Of a DNA stretch of 64,000 nucleotides, positions 23,764 through 36,450 are shown in pieces. The position numbers and the translations under genes were made by a program. This DNA comes from Riptortus pedestris (taxonomy: Eukaryota; Arthropoda; Insecta; Hemiptera; Alydidae), in assembly GCA_019009955.1 (NCBI GenBank), contig CM032228.1, forward strand, positions 95,469,001-95,533,000. Direction: 5' to 3'. The notes beneath the pieces were generated by a model. It had not been told where the DNA came from, did not search any database, and saw only the letters and a program-made list of their open reading frames with translations. Position 1 is the first letter of the stretch, and every line of letters starts with the position of its first letter.

Positions 23764-24801
23764 CCCTCCGTTAGCCGCGGCGTCCTGACAGGTGCATCTT
23801 TGAGGTGTTTTTCTAATAACTTCCGATTGAATAAACCTAACGACTTCCGCCTCCAGCAATGCTTCTAGCTTCCCTTCCTCCTCAAAACAGTATAGGTTTG
23901 ATCTTCGAAGTTTGTACACAGTGCGTTCCTTGTGTTAAAATCACCCTACAGGTGCACTGCGACCAAAGTTGTAAGTTTTTCAATTTCTTTTATTTCTATA
24001 TTTAATCTATTTACCTTAGACACATTCATCATTTGCCGTTTGCAGTGCCTTGATTGTTCTTGAATAGTTAAAAATACCTACAAAAAAAGGGAATTCACCT
24101 CTGAGGTGACCGCGACTAACAATGCATTTTTAAAACATTTTTCAGAAAAAATGGACCAGGAGATACGTATTTTTTGACTTGTGTAATCAAAATGATATTG
24201 TTAGACTCCACCACCCATTAATGGATCCTTTAGAAGAAGACGATAACATACAGAACGACACAGATTCGGAATTTGAAGATGGCTTGGAAGAACGGGGTAT
24301 AGACTCAGAGACTGAACAAAGTGACACGGAATCGGAACGTGATGGGGAGGATGAGCAGTCACACGAAAAATATGTTGCATTGAGAAGTGTGAACAGAAAG
24401 ATTGTTGACCGTTATGAGTGGAGGAAACCCCCTTTTCCTTTGCATACAATAGGAAAACAAAATGTATTGACACACCTTCCAGGAGTGAAAGGGCCCGGCA
24501 AAGGAGGTTACTAATGATCTTGACTGCTGGTTCTGGCTCTTAAGACGATTATTAGTAGTATTGTGCATTGCACAAAAGAATTTATAAAAATCGTTGAGCC
24601 AGAATTTTCTTGGCAGAGGGATGCCAAAGTGACGGACTTCACAGAAATAAAAGCCTATATAGGCCTTCTTTACTTAGCTCGCACATACAGAGGAGCGAGA
24701 ATGAATTTTGAAGACTTTTTTATCAACATATTTCTCCATCGTCACCTCATAGGTGACCCGCGCCTAGAGTCGTTTGGAAATGACCCGCGCCTAACGGAGG
24801 G
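23764..24801 (+). mobile_element. piggyBac-family deletion derivative
   Basis: Perfect 11-bp terminal inverted repeats CCCTCCGTTAG (23764-23774) and CTAACGGAGGG (24791-24801), each bordered by TTAA (23760-23763 and 24802-24805). This is the classic piggyBac arrangement. Similarity continues inward: 'ccgcgg' on the left, and 'gacccgcgcc' twice on the right. 'aggtg' motifs recur near both ends and may be transposase-binding sites. The element is 1,038 bp and holds only the N-terminal part of a transposase, so it is non-autonomous. Confidence 0.9.
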
Positions 24802-24805
24802 TTAA
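24151..24805 (+). pseudogene. truncated piggyBac transposase
   Basis: A likely ATG at 24151 is followed by a T-run and a frameshift near 24172. The next frame (24179-24514) has an acidic N-terminus and ends with 'HLPGVKGPGK', the start of the DDE_Tnp_1_7 domain. After a second frameshift, 24563-24710 reads 'DFTEIKAYIGLLYLA', also diagnostic of the family. The frame then jumps into the right terminal sequence. The catalytic aspartates and the C-terminal zinc finger are lost through an internal deletion. The full enzyme cuts and pastes at TTAA; this one cannot work. Confidence 0.85.
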
Positions 24806-25286
24806 TGACAACTAGAATTTAAAGTGACTATCTCAGTAAATAAAATCCATATTCTCACCCTAAGAAAAGGGTAGTAGTAGATGACGCCCTCCGATGGTAG
24901 AAGTTGACGTTCTATTTCCTATTTCTTCCATAGTAAGAATTCTACGTGGACAAACTTGAAGCTTAAGTTGGACATGGGTTGAAAATGAAAATTATATGAG
25001 TAGAAATGATGTAGCACTCAAGTCTGAAAGCCGAAAACAGCATAAAGAAATTCTCGGGAACCAACAGATTGTGGATGTTCATAACCTGTTTCAGAAATAG
25101 CTTTTGATATGAAACTTATTATTATATATAGTTAGGAATCGATGTTGTGGTAAAGGCTATAAAACGTGTAGGAATGATGAATATATCCAGAATTTCGTGC
25201 TTCAATTTTTGCCAAGCTCTGTGATCGTATTTTACATAATATACATACCCATATTTTTTTTAAATGTCGTTATAATTATTGATGTC
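24806..25286. other. intergenic, nothing recognised
   Basis: Short AT-rich stretch with no supported feature. A SINE-like block 'accctaagaaaagggtagtag' near 24858 hints at a small SINE scrap. Confidence 0.4.
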
Positions 25287-25492
25287 AGGGGCTCAGGTTG
25301 ACCATGTTAGTTAAGGCGATGGTTTTAATCTCACATGGAAAACGTTGAGTGGCGATTTCGATTCCCGCTTTGGCAGTAGGAATTTATTAAGTGGCCAACT
25401 CGTTACAAAAATACATAGTCCCGCCCTAGTTAGAAGAGGGTGGTAATCTTACGAATTAGCGATAATAGCACTAAGTCGGTGTTAATACATAA
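25287..25492 (+). repeat. tRNA-derived SINE
   Basis: Plus-strand copy: 'aggggctcaggttgaccatg', B-box-like 'gatttcgattcccgc', body 'cccgccctagttagaag', end 'gtgttaatacataac'. Moderately diverged. Confidence 0.7.
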
Positions 25493-27106
25493 CATGCCAT
25501 AATTCTTTGAGTGAAAAGATTTTGTTTTATCATGAAATTTTCTTTTCAGTGAAGTGGACAATCATTGTTTTTTATATTACATCCCTTCTCTCACCCTCTT
25601 TTCACATTTGTTAATAGGTATTGTATTGTATTGTTTCTTATTGTGTAATACGAGTATGTTTTATTGAAAGCTACGTTTAACAATGTTTATATTTTCTATT
25701 TTTAACACCGTGTGACCATTGTTTTAACCTTTTTTGAAATAGTAATTTTAACATTTCATTGCATATTTCTTAAACATAGTTAGACGTGGGTCTATATTCC
25801 ACAATTTTTTAATAACACCTGGAGACAATTTTTTTATGTCACAAAATGGTGCTCGATATGTGTATATTTATTTATTAATATATGAACACGTATTAACTAC
25901 GTCATTAAGGAGGTCTGATGTTTTTTTATTTTCTTATACAACCCTAAAGAAGGAAACATAAGCTATAAGAAAATGCTTAGAACTGAATAATATACAGAGG
26001 CGGGAAAGGCCTTAATATGTACCTAAATGTATCTGGTGTCATTCATTACCAACACCCAAAACTGTTATTTTATTGTTACATAATATATCACTGAAAATTA
26101 AAAACAGATATAGTTTAAGGATAATAATTTCCACCTTCCTACATTTTCCTTTCCCAGTGACTCTGCGCTCTACAACTTCCAATATATCAATTAAAGAAAT
26201 TATTTCAAACATAGTTAGTTGTTAAAGTTTTGCTGTAGGAAAGCAATTAACCTACCGCCCCCAACTATAAAGTGTTGATAAGCACATAAGTTGAAATAAT
26301 CATTTGCAATCTGTATTCACAGTAGGTCCAGCCATTTGACAGGCAGTCCGGAATTCCATTAGTGAGTTTATAAATACCTATTGGCAGCAATTATAAGTAA
26401 AAGGGCATTCCCGATGAAATATTGCATATTTCACTTTGGGTTGTTATGACCTTTAGTTTTTTCGTTATACTTGTTTCGTTTTGGATGACTCTTGCCACCG
26501 TCTCATTTGAGAATACGATACTTCTGCAGATCCCATGAAAATACCTAATTGCGGAGAGATGAAAATGTTTCATATATTCTATTTTTTCGAGCCATGTTGT
26601 GTTAAATAAATAAAATGTACTTGTTTTAAAACTACTTTTATTTCCAAGTCATCCCGAATGTTCCATCCAGAAGGGATTTTAACTTGTAATATAAACAAAA
26701 AAATAAATGATAATATAATAATTTTAATTATTTTTTTTTTGTAAGATTTTTAGTACCTGCCGTGCTTACACTGTAAAATATATTTAGACATATTTTATTA
26801 ACATTTCTAACGTTATTATTGTATTTATTTTTAAGGAATAATTATCTAATTCATAAAATATATTATGCAGCTAATTAATTTTTTTAATGCATTTTCTACC
26901 AGGCATGACAGACCTTAAATGACCTGGACGTATTGTGCGATATATGATGACTATTCCTATTGATTCCCTACCAGTCTCCTACAGTTATTGTACATCTGTG
27001 GAAGTTTTCTACAAGGTCATTAAGACAACTGGGCATATCGTTCTGGTTACTTCTTTGAGGAGTACCAAATAGTATCTGCTTGCACTGTCTAAGAGGTTAA
27101 TGAATA

Positions 27107-27166
<60 letters not shown>

Positions 27167-27595
27167 CGGTAATTAAGATTTCTATAGAAAGACAACTAAA
27201 AAACTAGCCCAACGGAAAGCATTTGCGTTAATGTTGTAGTCATTACACTCGGCAACAGTTTATCAACATAAAATTTCTTTGAAAAGTGAAGGCACATAAT
27301 TAACTCAACTTAACTATAAATCTAATTCATTTGTAAATAATCCTTATTAAACGAATACGCTGAAAAACATCCCAAAGAAAAAACTACTTATGATATACCA
27401 AATTGAGTACTCCAAATACATGTACTTTTTAAATTGTCTTGTTTACACGAAAACAATTCTCCTTGAAGAGTAAAGAACTTCAAAATTACCTTAACTCTAT
27501 CAAATCTGAAAAACTGACCAGCTAAAATTTGACCAAACTGGATAAAAGTCAATGAGAATGAACAATCTAAAATCATTTTATCTATTCACCGATGG
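25493..27595. other. intergenic with (AT)n
   Basis: Very AT-rich; (AT)n at 27109-27165. No gene recognised. Confidence 0.5.
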
Positions 27596-28594
27596 CAGAG
27601 TTGGGCAAAATTGTAATTAGAATTACAAGTTATAACTATATTAGCTGAAATATAGTTGCAATTTCACAACTACAGTTAGTAGTTGAGAAAATCAGTAGTT
27701 TCAAAAACAACTACAGTTAGTAATTGTAACTGCAGTTGTAGCTGCAACTACAGTTACATGGGTAGTTACTTTAAAAAACTGTGTAAAACACTGACTGAAG
27801 TAGTTGAGGCTGTTAAGAAATAACTACATCCAATGTTTTTATATTCAAAGTTGTATTATATTACACATACTACATTATTATAATAACAGAAAATAATTGT
27901 AATACAAATAAATGAAAACTAACGAAAATAATATGTAAATTCCTTTTTATATTTTTTGGGGCGTTTGCCATCGCGGCAAAAGAAAATAATCGCTCTACTG
28001 CTCTGCTCCAAAAAATAAGGATGTCTCGTCCTCACTGTCACTTTCACTGCCACTCATTGTAATTTGTTTCAAAAATCTTTTCGGCGCCGAGGAGTGGTGA
28101 CGGATATAGAACACAGTCTGTAGAGCCCTGCACAAGAGTGACAACAGGCGATTGGCAGAACACGAGAGTGTGCTGATAGGAGCGTCCACCTTCAGTTCTT
28201 CTGACACATTCTGTGCACCAATTGAACATGGCTCATCTCAGATGAGCTATTTATCACCACCACGAATGTAAATATTAATATAGAGGCGATCAAAATATGT
28301 TCGCTCTTTGGAACATAAAAGAAAGCTGATTGTCTATATGTAGTTGTAGCTAATACTCAATAACTACAGTTACAATTACTACTACTAATTGTAATTATTT
28401 TTATAACTACTTTTTATTTCAATTAGTAGTTGGATTTATAAATACCAACTACAATTACTGAAATTGCGAAACCAAGAAAATGCAACTACAGTTACCAACT
28501 ACATTTTTGCAACTGTAGTTGCAAATACATAACTAGTATTTATTAGTTGAAAAAGTAGTTAATTACAAAAGTATTTAATTACTGCCCAACTCTG
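27596..28594. mobile_element. hAT-family non-autonomous element
   Basis: Terminal inverted repeats CAGAGTTGGGCA (27596-27607) and TGCCCAACTCTG (28583-28594). The flanks are ACCGATGG (27588-27595) and ACCGATGT (28595-28602), an 8-bp duplication with one mismatch, as expected for hAT. Both sub-terminal regions are packed with 'aactacagtta'-like words in both orientations, likely transposase-binding repeats. A transposase scrap lies inside. At 999 bp the element is an internal-deletion derivative. Confidence 0.85.
27960..28229 (-). pseudogene. hAT transposase scrap
   Basis: Minus-strand text at about 27970-27998 reads 'VERLFSFA', a motif of the C-terminal hAT dimerisation region. It is preceded, in another frame, by the acidic 'SGSESDSEDETSLFF'. 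The frames are broken by at least one shift and no catalytic part remains. Confidence 0.55.
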
Positions 28595-28602
28595 ACCGAT
28601 GT

Positions 28603-29340
28603 TTCTTAAACAGACACTGGGGCAAATGCAGCCAAAAATATTGGGACTAAACGTACCAGACTAGACTACATGGCATCACCTGTATATATAACCCAGAACT
28701 TCATGCCATAATATTAACCCTATCAAAAGTACGGCACACCATATCATGGTAATACCATCTATAATGATTGTTTACTCTCCCTGGAAACCATATACATTAG
28801 ACACCCATTACTTACAGAAATATATTCTCTCATTCACTCATGAAATCAAAGGAATAAGAAGATGCTGTGCCTGTCAGGATAATTAAATATTAGACAGACC
28901 ACAGAAATTGATAAACACACAAAATTGGCAAAAAATAATAATTATTGATATTGAATGAATTGTTTCTCAAGGCAAATACTAAACTATTCCATCATTTACA
29001 CCAATAAACCAGCAATAATTTCGGGTATAAACTCACAAGAAGATTAAACAAATGAAAAACCAGCTCCAATGTGTGCAATATAAGTTTTAATCCGGAACAT
29101 TAGAACAGTAGGACACGTCTCAAAAACGGCAATGGGTTGGGATTGAACTACAGAAGAAGGGGGATTTGACCATTAAGCTTTGGTAGGTTCGCCTTTCCAT
29201 AAACCAGAAGATCAGCGGGATTCGCTTATTCCATAAAACCTGCGGAATAAAGGTGTTCAAATAATAATTATATTTTTTGTTTGTTTTTTAACAAAAGTAA
29301 AGATGTAGATCAAAGATAAAAACAAAAATTAAAAAGCTTA
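28603..29340. other. intergenic, nothing recognised
   Basis: No supported feature. Some stretches read as short open frames without motifs. Confidence 0.4.
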
Positions 29341-29365
29341 TTATTAACAATTCTGCAAAACTGTG

Positions 29366-29419
<54 letters not shown>

Positions 29420-29467
29420 CAAACGACCTCTCAGGCACTACACACATAGATACCAATAAATATATAT

Positions 29468-29506
<39 letters not shown>

Positions 29507-29632
29507 TATATATATATATATATATATATAAATTGACACCAAAGCCAAAAATTGCAGATGTGCTAATGACATATGAAACGAAAAAGTATCGTGAAATTTT
29601 GAGAAAAAAATCAATGTACAGACAGACGTAAG

Positions 29633-29695
<63 letters not shown>
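29366..29695 (+). repeat. (AT)n tracts with family C 3' end
   Basis: Three long (AT)n tracts (about 29366-29407, 29470-29530, 29639-29692). Between the last two sits the family C terminal block 'acgaaaaagtatcgtgaaat', followed by 'caatgtacagacagacgt' and 'aattttatatat'. The (AT)n seems to belong to the repeat end. Confidence 0.7.
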
Positions 29696-29696
<1 letters not shown>

Positions 29697-30209
29697 GTAC
29701 ATATCCATATATACGCGTGAAGGGCCTCAAAATAAGGCCTGATAAAAGGACCTGATCGTTTTTTTCATGTTCTATCACACGAGCAGTTTAATTTATTTAT
29801 TGTCAGTTTCACCCGTCGTTGAAGTGTCAAAACAGAGATTAATTCCCATGAAAATATTTATATTTGATCAACTTAAGTTCTAAGTAATCCCTTCATTTTC
29901 AAAAATATCATTCTGCACTGGCATTCTATGTTTTATTTTTTTTAATTATGATTTAAAAAGCGCGGGCTACATGTATTTATGTTTAAAATAGCTTTAGCCC
30001 GTCAACGGCAGTTCAAATGAAAACCTATTTTTCTTATAAATCGTCTTTTTTTCGAAATCTAAAGATTAGATTACCTTAAGAACTAAATATATCCCATTCA
30101 TTTTCATCACATATAAAAAACGTTCTTTCTATACATTCATTTTCTTGTTATACCCCTGAAGTATGAATTAACTATGGGGGAAATTAATCTATACAGAGTC
30201 AAACAGTTA

Positions 30210-30563
30210 CGGGAATGGCCCTAACTAGCTCTTGACGGAAACTCACGACTAAACCCGAAGTTAGCCGATCTCATCTCAGAAGCTGAAAACAGAAAAATAA
30301 AAATATCTCGGTTAATATTCAAGGTACAGAATAAATGTATAGAACAATATTTATAGTAAATTTCATTTGCAATAAGATTTATTCTATATAATTTTTCGAT
30401 CCGACGCATAATAACGGAGATATTTTGAATTTTCAAAAATCCCCCCCTCCCACTGGTCCGATTTCAGCCATTAACGAATTTGATCTTCCTTTTTACATAA
30501 AATGATTAAATTCCGAGTTTGGTAACGATCAAACAAAAATTGCGACCGCTAGAGCGTTAACAG

Positions 30564-30611
<48 letters not shown>

Positions 30612-30733
30612 TTTTGAACGGACCTCATTTTCGTCATCTCCTGGGTAGGATCGATGGACATTTGAAGACTTTTCTCGAAACTGGCATCATGAGTACGACC
30701 TCAATAGCTGATTTCCCTTAAGGGAAATCTGCT
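30210..30733 (-). mobile_element. A-(AT)n-B element, minus strand
   Basis: Left to right: B blocks inverted ('aaatatctcggttaatattc', 'cccactggtccgatttcagc', 'gagcgttaacagacaaat'), (AT)n at about 30566-30609, then segment A inverted ('ttgaacggacctcattttcg', 'gtaggatcgatggacatttg') ending in the palindrome 'gatttcccttaagggaaatc' and 'tgct'. Same order as 8278-9013 on the opposite strand. The outer end of B is trimmed or diverged. Confidence 0.7.
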
Positions 30734-30745
30734 AAAAACTATAGT

Positions 30746-31735
30746 GGGCATGAATAACTTTAATGGACATAAAAGACTAAACCAAACTGAACGAAACTCT
30801 ATATACGGTTTAGTATAAATGCTATTTTTGATTATAAGCTGTACGAACATTTTAGGAACGAACAAGAGTGGTGGTTAGAAGAAGACGTGATATGAAAAAT
30901 GCCTATATTTCGTTTCCTTTTGTGTTTTCGGCAATGATGCACATTACAAAAGTTGTTTATTTTGTTATTTAAAGTTACCTTCACATTCGTTTTTAAAAGT
31001 CACATTCGTTTTTGTCTTATAATGAATTATAACCGAGATATACGCTTAAAACTCAAGTCAACAATTTTATTAGTACTCATTTAAGTGTTTTTAGTGTACG
31101 CATGCTATGAACTACGATGCAATGTTTTTAGACTTATATTTAAGCATTCCTATGGTATAATATTTAGAATAACTGAAGTTGCTATAATTTAAACCAAATA
31201 GTTGAGCGGAAGTTAAGAGGTGATAACACAGTTGGTTCCTGGCAGACTGCCTTTGATCCGGCCAACTTGGGTCGGCTTTTCACGGGAAGAAGTAGTTGAT
31301 TAATAATAGGCAGTAAAGATGATGTTTGTTTTAAATTATTTTAACAAAACAATGTTAAAGGGGATTGAAAGTGCTTGGGAGTGTACCCATTTACGTCTGC
31401 TAAATATTAATGTTGAACCGCTAATATGTTACACATAACAGAGCATAATTAATTACAGCTATGAATACAAAGTCTCTTTTTCAGTAATTGATATTGTAAA
31501 CAGTATTTTAAACAGTGCAAAGGTATTGATTAAGAACTCATTTCTCATATTTTTTTAATTCTTTGAGACTAAAAAAATTGATAAGCTCAATATAGTTAAT
31601 AGTTTAAAAAGGCTTGAGACGGGAAGTATAAAACTATTATGCATAGTAAAGCTATAAGAAATTAAAATCATTATTCAGACTCCCCGAGAAACGCAGCCAT
31701 GATTTCGCGAGCGAAGCAGGGTACCTTAGCTAGAA
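30746..31735 (-). repeat. family C repeat, minus strand
   Basis: Minus-strand copy running from 'ctagctaaggtaccctgctt' at 31735 down to about 30746. It includes 'acaaaagttgtttattttgt' and 'gaaactctatatacggttta' blocks shared with 1480-1810 and 60120-60290. No coding frame. Confidence 0.5.
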
Positions 31736-32324
31736 TTCATATAAATTCATTCATATATTTAAACAATGTTTTCAGATTGAACTTTGTACAACCATACCAG
31801 TTGGTGTTAAGTTCAAGATCACGGAATTTTGTGTCCTCCTAAATTGAAAGATAGGACTTCAAAAGTATGCCGTCTTCACTTAGCATCGAGGGACCATAGA
31901 GTAGGTATTAAAATAATAGTAGTCTCTTTGGTCTGTATTGCCACCAATAAACTGTTACGTTTTATTACAAAACCAGTAATAAACGTTGTTTATTAGAGTT
32001 CTTTTGGATTGCAAAATTAAATACACACAAGCTTCACAGTTTTTATCATTGCACAATTTATTTAACAATGCACTATACACTTTGTTAATTATTCCAAATT
32101 ACTATTCACAGTATGCACTGATAGCTTCACTGTTCTTCAGATTGCACAGTTCAATAATTCACTCACAGTAATAATTCAATAATTCACTCCTCGGTCGGCT
32201 CCTTTCATCTCCTTCGTACCTCCCAAATAAGCAGCTATCTCTGTTTAATTTTCGCAACAATACATTAGCACATCTCACCCTCTGGTTTTCCATTGGTCCT
32301 TGAACACTGGATTTTCAATTTTTA

Positions 32325-32425
32325 TAAATTCCTTTTAAGGGAAATTATCTATTGAGGTTTCATTCATGATACGATTTAAGCAAAATGTATTAAATATACA
32401 TTGATTCTATCAGGAGATGAAATAG
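32325..32425 (+). repeat. decayed A segment
   Basis: 'ttttaagggaaattatctat', 'tgaggtttcattcatgatac' and 'aggagatga' keep the order of segment A with many changes. Confidence 0.45.
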
Positions 32426-33334
32426 AAACAGTGATAAAGCGAGCTCGCATTACGTAAACTAAAACCTTTAAAACGATGTACTAAATTAATATAATTCTGA
32501 ATTAAGAAAATATATGTGTTTTCATTAACGTGAAATCTTAAATACAGAATGTTCATTACCCTCGTACCTTGGAATATAAACTATAAAAAACTTGTGATAT
32601 ATGTTCGTTGACCAGATTAATTTTTTAAAGGTTGAGGGATACGAAAATATGAATTTGCTAATTCATTTGTCCCTATTAGAGATTCAGGAGATTCGTGTAA
32701 GAGGTTTTTTGTTTTGCATAAAAAGATCTACAAATTGTGTTTTATAACATTTCCAGATTCCACGCATAAGAACAGAGATATTTATGTGTTTGTTTTTTGT
32801 CCGTCCCAACAATCCCCTGTTAGTTTTGTCCCATGTGACCGGAATACATGTTATATTTTAACATCTTCGATAAGGTAAAACCCTTTTAAACTTTGCATAT
32901 TTCTAGATTTAGCCTCAGAACTAAGTATCATAAATATTAGTTTTAATTTTGTAATCAAGGGAAATTTGAATGAAGAAGAATTTCAATGTTCCATGTTCCA
33001 GGATCCTTGTGTTGTTGACAACTTTTCATGAGATTTAAAAGGACTGCTAATTAGGATCTACATCTTTTCTTACAAAGATTTTTCGGCAAAAACTTCTCAG
33101 CCCCCATTGAAAAAGTATTTTAGAGGTAGCTTAGGATATTGCTAATAGATATTAAAAAAAAATAAAAATTGTGGTTATTTGATAACCGGGCTTACTTTAT
33201 TTGGCAAGCTGTGTCTCCTCCTGTTTTATTCACTATTGATAGCTATTTGATAACTGAGCTTAATTTATGTGACAAGCTGTGTCACATCCTGGTTCGTTCA
33301 CTATATACTCCCTTGATATGGTAATAATTATTAT
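32426..33334. other. intergenic, nothing recognised
   Basis: An internal duplicated sentence 'gataac(c/t)g(g/a)gctta' with 'gtgtc(t/a)c(c/a)tcctg' occurs near 33182 and 33250, about 67 bp apart. No gene found. Confidence 0.4.
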
Positions 33335-33560
33335 TGCTATTAATTAAGGTCCATTCTAAGTATAGAGAAGTAACTCGTAGACTCGTCATCTACAGGTTGT
33401 CACCCACTCCTAGCTAGGACGGGACTAAGGGCGTTGTTTTATGAGATCGTTACTACATAAATTCCTATTTCCCATGAGAGAATCTAACTCACAGCTCAAG
33501 ATTTACCAAGTGAGATGGAGACCATTGCCTTAATTCACGTGGCTGCCCTGAGTCCCCTAG
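33335..33560 (-). repeat. tRNA-derived SINE, diverged
   Basis: Minus-strand: 'aggggactcagggcagccac', altered B box, 'gtcccgtcctagctaggag', 'gtagatgacgag'. Clearly of the same family as 5091-5324. Confidence 0.6.
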
Positions 33561-33639
33561 ATGTTATTAATTTAAACAGAACCAATAAATAATTCTTAGA
33601 ACAGATAAAAAGTGTGTGTCATGATATTCAAATTTATTC

Positions 33640-34420
33640 GATTCCAAAAGCAGGAGGCTGGAGAAATTTATATCTATCAAACTAATTATCGTTAATGAAT
33701 ATCAAAGCATTTATGGACCATAATGTCAAGAAACATTGTTTCATCATTAGACTCATACAACCCGACTAATTTAATTAAAGTTCATGATATACCAACTGCT
33801 AGTATAAAATAACAATTTGATAACGCTTCGTGGGCTTTAATTTTATTAACTTCACAAATATTAAACATTTACAGACTACGTAAACACTTCTTCAACAGAA
33901 AGACCATCAGTATAACCTTTATTGTGGAATTTGAATTTGTAATATTCATTAATAACAGAACTATCTCAGAATTAATCTTGGCATTTGCAGATGATCTCTA
34001 TTACATATACTCATAACTTTTAAATTCATAGAAATGGGACAACTGCTTCAATAAACGTACATTTTGAGGGAAAGGTACTAGAATGAGTACTAGTTTAATA
34101 TATTTAGGAGTGATGTTTACCCGTACATTAAGTTAATTATGAATAAATGTAAAAACCAATTGCGTACCCAAATTAAAAAATGTATACACCACCTTTCTTT
34201 TACAGCAAACAAATGATGAGGATTACCGACAGAATAAACCTTCCATATTCAGTACGAAGAGACCTTATTACTTACTTATGGACTAAACAAGTGGTATTCG
34301 ACGTTTAACGAGCAATACAACTGGCATACCAAAGTTTTTTAAGACAGGCTCTTATCATTGAACATGTGTTTCAGCAAAAATAATTCCAATTAATCTTATG
34401 CTATGATGAAGCAATTAGCA
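33640..34420 (+). pseudogene. decayed LINE reverse transcriptase
   Basis: One frame at about 33955-34000 reads 'ELILAFADDLYYIYS', the FADD catalytic motif of non-LTR reverse transcriptases. Around 34090-34125 comes 'SLIYLGVMF', matching the YLGV motif that normally follows some 50 residues later. Many stops and frameshifts surround them. The spacing and order support a reverse transcriptase relic. The clade cannot be told. Confidence 0.6.
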
Positions 34421-35143
34421 CTACAGTATTCCCCTTTTAAATTTTCTAAAGCAAATGCCAGGTAAAATGTTAAAGAAATTAAAACAGTAGCAGTGTATAG
34501 TAGTAGGGCTCAGCTGACATTATACCCTTAGGTCCTCTCGGGCCCATTAGAAAATCATGACAAGAATATTTACCTCGGCAGTCAGGATAACAAACATGTT
34601 GGTTGCACCAAAAATAACACTGAAAAATTATCAATACTAAATATTTCTATTTCCATGCAATATTTTGATATTACGCAACATGGTATGAACATCACATCTT
34701 TGGAGTTAATCTACACTGGTCCCTCCGTGACTGCTCCATTCATGACCTAGCAGATCAAATACGACTGATAGTAAAACAAATTGGCCAACTTTTATATATT
34801 ATTTATAAATGTTATTAGTATATTTGAAAATATTATTTCTATACTACTATTAGCCAGCTCTATATAAAACAAGAAAACCTTTCCAAACTAAAGCAATGAA
34901 TAAGTTTAGACAACAGTCTGTAGAGGAGCGGATTATTGCTTTAAAAGATAAGATGATACAATCATATTCTGGGAAAAAATAAATCTTAATGGTAAATTTA
35001 ATATAGAGGGCACAATATATTATAAATATTTTTATTATTGCTTTCATATTTGTTAAATTGTTATTTACACGCTATGTAAAGATAAAATTCTTTGCAGAAA
35101 TGTAGGGTTAGCTCAAGAAGGAAATAAATAGTCATTAAGAGAA

Positions 35144-35144
<1 letters not shown>
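34421..35144. other. intergenic, nothing recognised
   Basis: AT-rich; possibly the worn 3' part of the LINE relic before it, but no motif is visible. Confidence 0.35.
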
Positions 35145-35178
<34 letters not shown>

Positions 35179-35195
35179 TGTGTGTGTATGTGTGT
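35145..35195. repeat. (GT)n microsatellite
   Basis: About 22 GT units with CTGT and ATGT interruptions. It abuts segment A at 35212, where other copies have (AT)n. Confidence 0.9.
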
Positions 35196-35211
35196 AAATA
35201 TAAATAAAATT

Positions 35212-35332
35212 TGAATGGAACTGATTTTTGTGATCTTCTAGGGTAGATCGATAGATCTTTAATGAAATTTTTTGAAAATTACATCATGAGTACAGCCTCT
35301 ACAGCTGATTACCTTTGAGGGAAATCTAAAAC
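35212..35332 (-). repeat. A segment, minus strand
   Basis: 'gggtagatcgatagatcttt', 'catcatgagtacagcctcta', 'agctgattacctttgaggga'. Diverged; the core side is (GT)n instead of (AT)n. Confidence 0.6.
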
Positions 35333-36254
35333 GGCTCTAACACGTGGAATTACCACTCTCCATTAATAAATAGAATGAAATTCGTGTGTATTCATAAAAA
35401 ATAAAGGTGTTTAACTCAATTAAAAATACTGTAATCATTAATAAATGAAACATTAAATGATATTTCACATCCTTCATAAAACATCCCTGACTTGCATATG
35501 CACAGAGCCAGGTCCCATTAAGCCAGGCACACGCGACAGTAAATTAATCCCAGTGTGTCATTAGCAGTGGTGGTCGCGTGATGATACCAGATAAGCTGTT
35601 TATGAAGAAAAAATTCTTCTCCTGACTTATTAATATTCATATCATCAGATAAAGCGTTGAGTAGCTCGATATTAAAAAGAGGATAAGAAGATTCTTCAAG
35701 ACTAAAGATTAAATAGAATAAGATACGCCCCTTGTTTTTCATTTAATGCAAAACATAAATCGTGTTCCTTCGAGCATTATCCAGTTTTCCACACATTTTA
35801 AGAAGATATATCTTTATTTTATCTTATCTTTATATTTCTTCATTTTCATCCTGGGGACAAAGGACATTATTCATTAAGACGCCCATGCAATGTCGATTTT
35901 TGAGTTCAAAGACATTAATTCTTGTTACACAAACACACATGGATCATGCACTTGTGAATGGAAGTAAGATGTATATTAATTTATTGGTTATTACACTTTA
36001 CAAACATATTTGTTGAAGTGTATTCTTATGCTATATTGTTTTACCATCATCCCATTAAGAGAAAAGTTGGGCCTGCAAACTGTTGCATTTTATATATAAA
36101 GTAAAATACAGACATAAATATGAGTTTTTTCCCCTTTATTTTTTAAAACAGCGAACGTTTCGCTTCCTTGGGCATTTACAATACTAAATCAGTTGAAATT
36201 ATATTCAAAACACGTTACATTTTTTTTATATAGTTTTATTTTATTATGTAATTT
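35333..36254. other. intergenic
   Basis: Short open frames only. Minus-strand 36180-36140 reads 'gcccaaggaagcgaaacgtt' and then leads to an AATAAAG-type end, resembling PLE termini, but it is too short to call. Confidence 0.35.
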
Positions 36255-36450
36255 CATGTTATTAACAACACCTTATATGCTCCTATATCTAAAGATCACC
36301 GCCTGTCTTTAGCCAGGGTTGACTAATAGAATATTTAATAGTTCTTCACTAGTTAGTCTCCTTTTTCAGGTGGGAATTGAGCCCACTACTCTAGGTTTTC
36401 CAAGTACCTTAAGACCAACGCCTTATGTCAATGGCCATCATGAGCCCCAT
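36255..36450 (-). repeat. tRNA-derived SINE, diverged
   Basis: Minus-strand: 'ggggctcatgatggccattg', B-box-like 'gggctcaattcccacc', body 'ccctggctaaag'. Confidence 0.6.

Noticed and set aside
35518..36016. Two frames of 74 and 84 codons
   Set aside because: No motif, no ATG for the second, no splice or poly-A support; length expected by chance.
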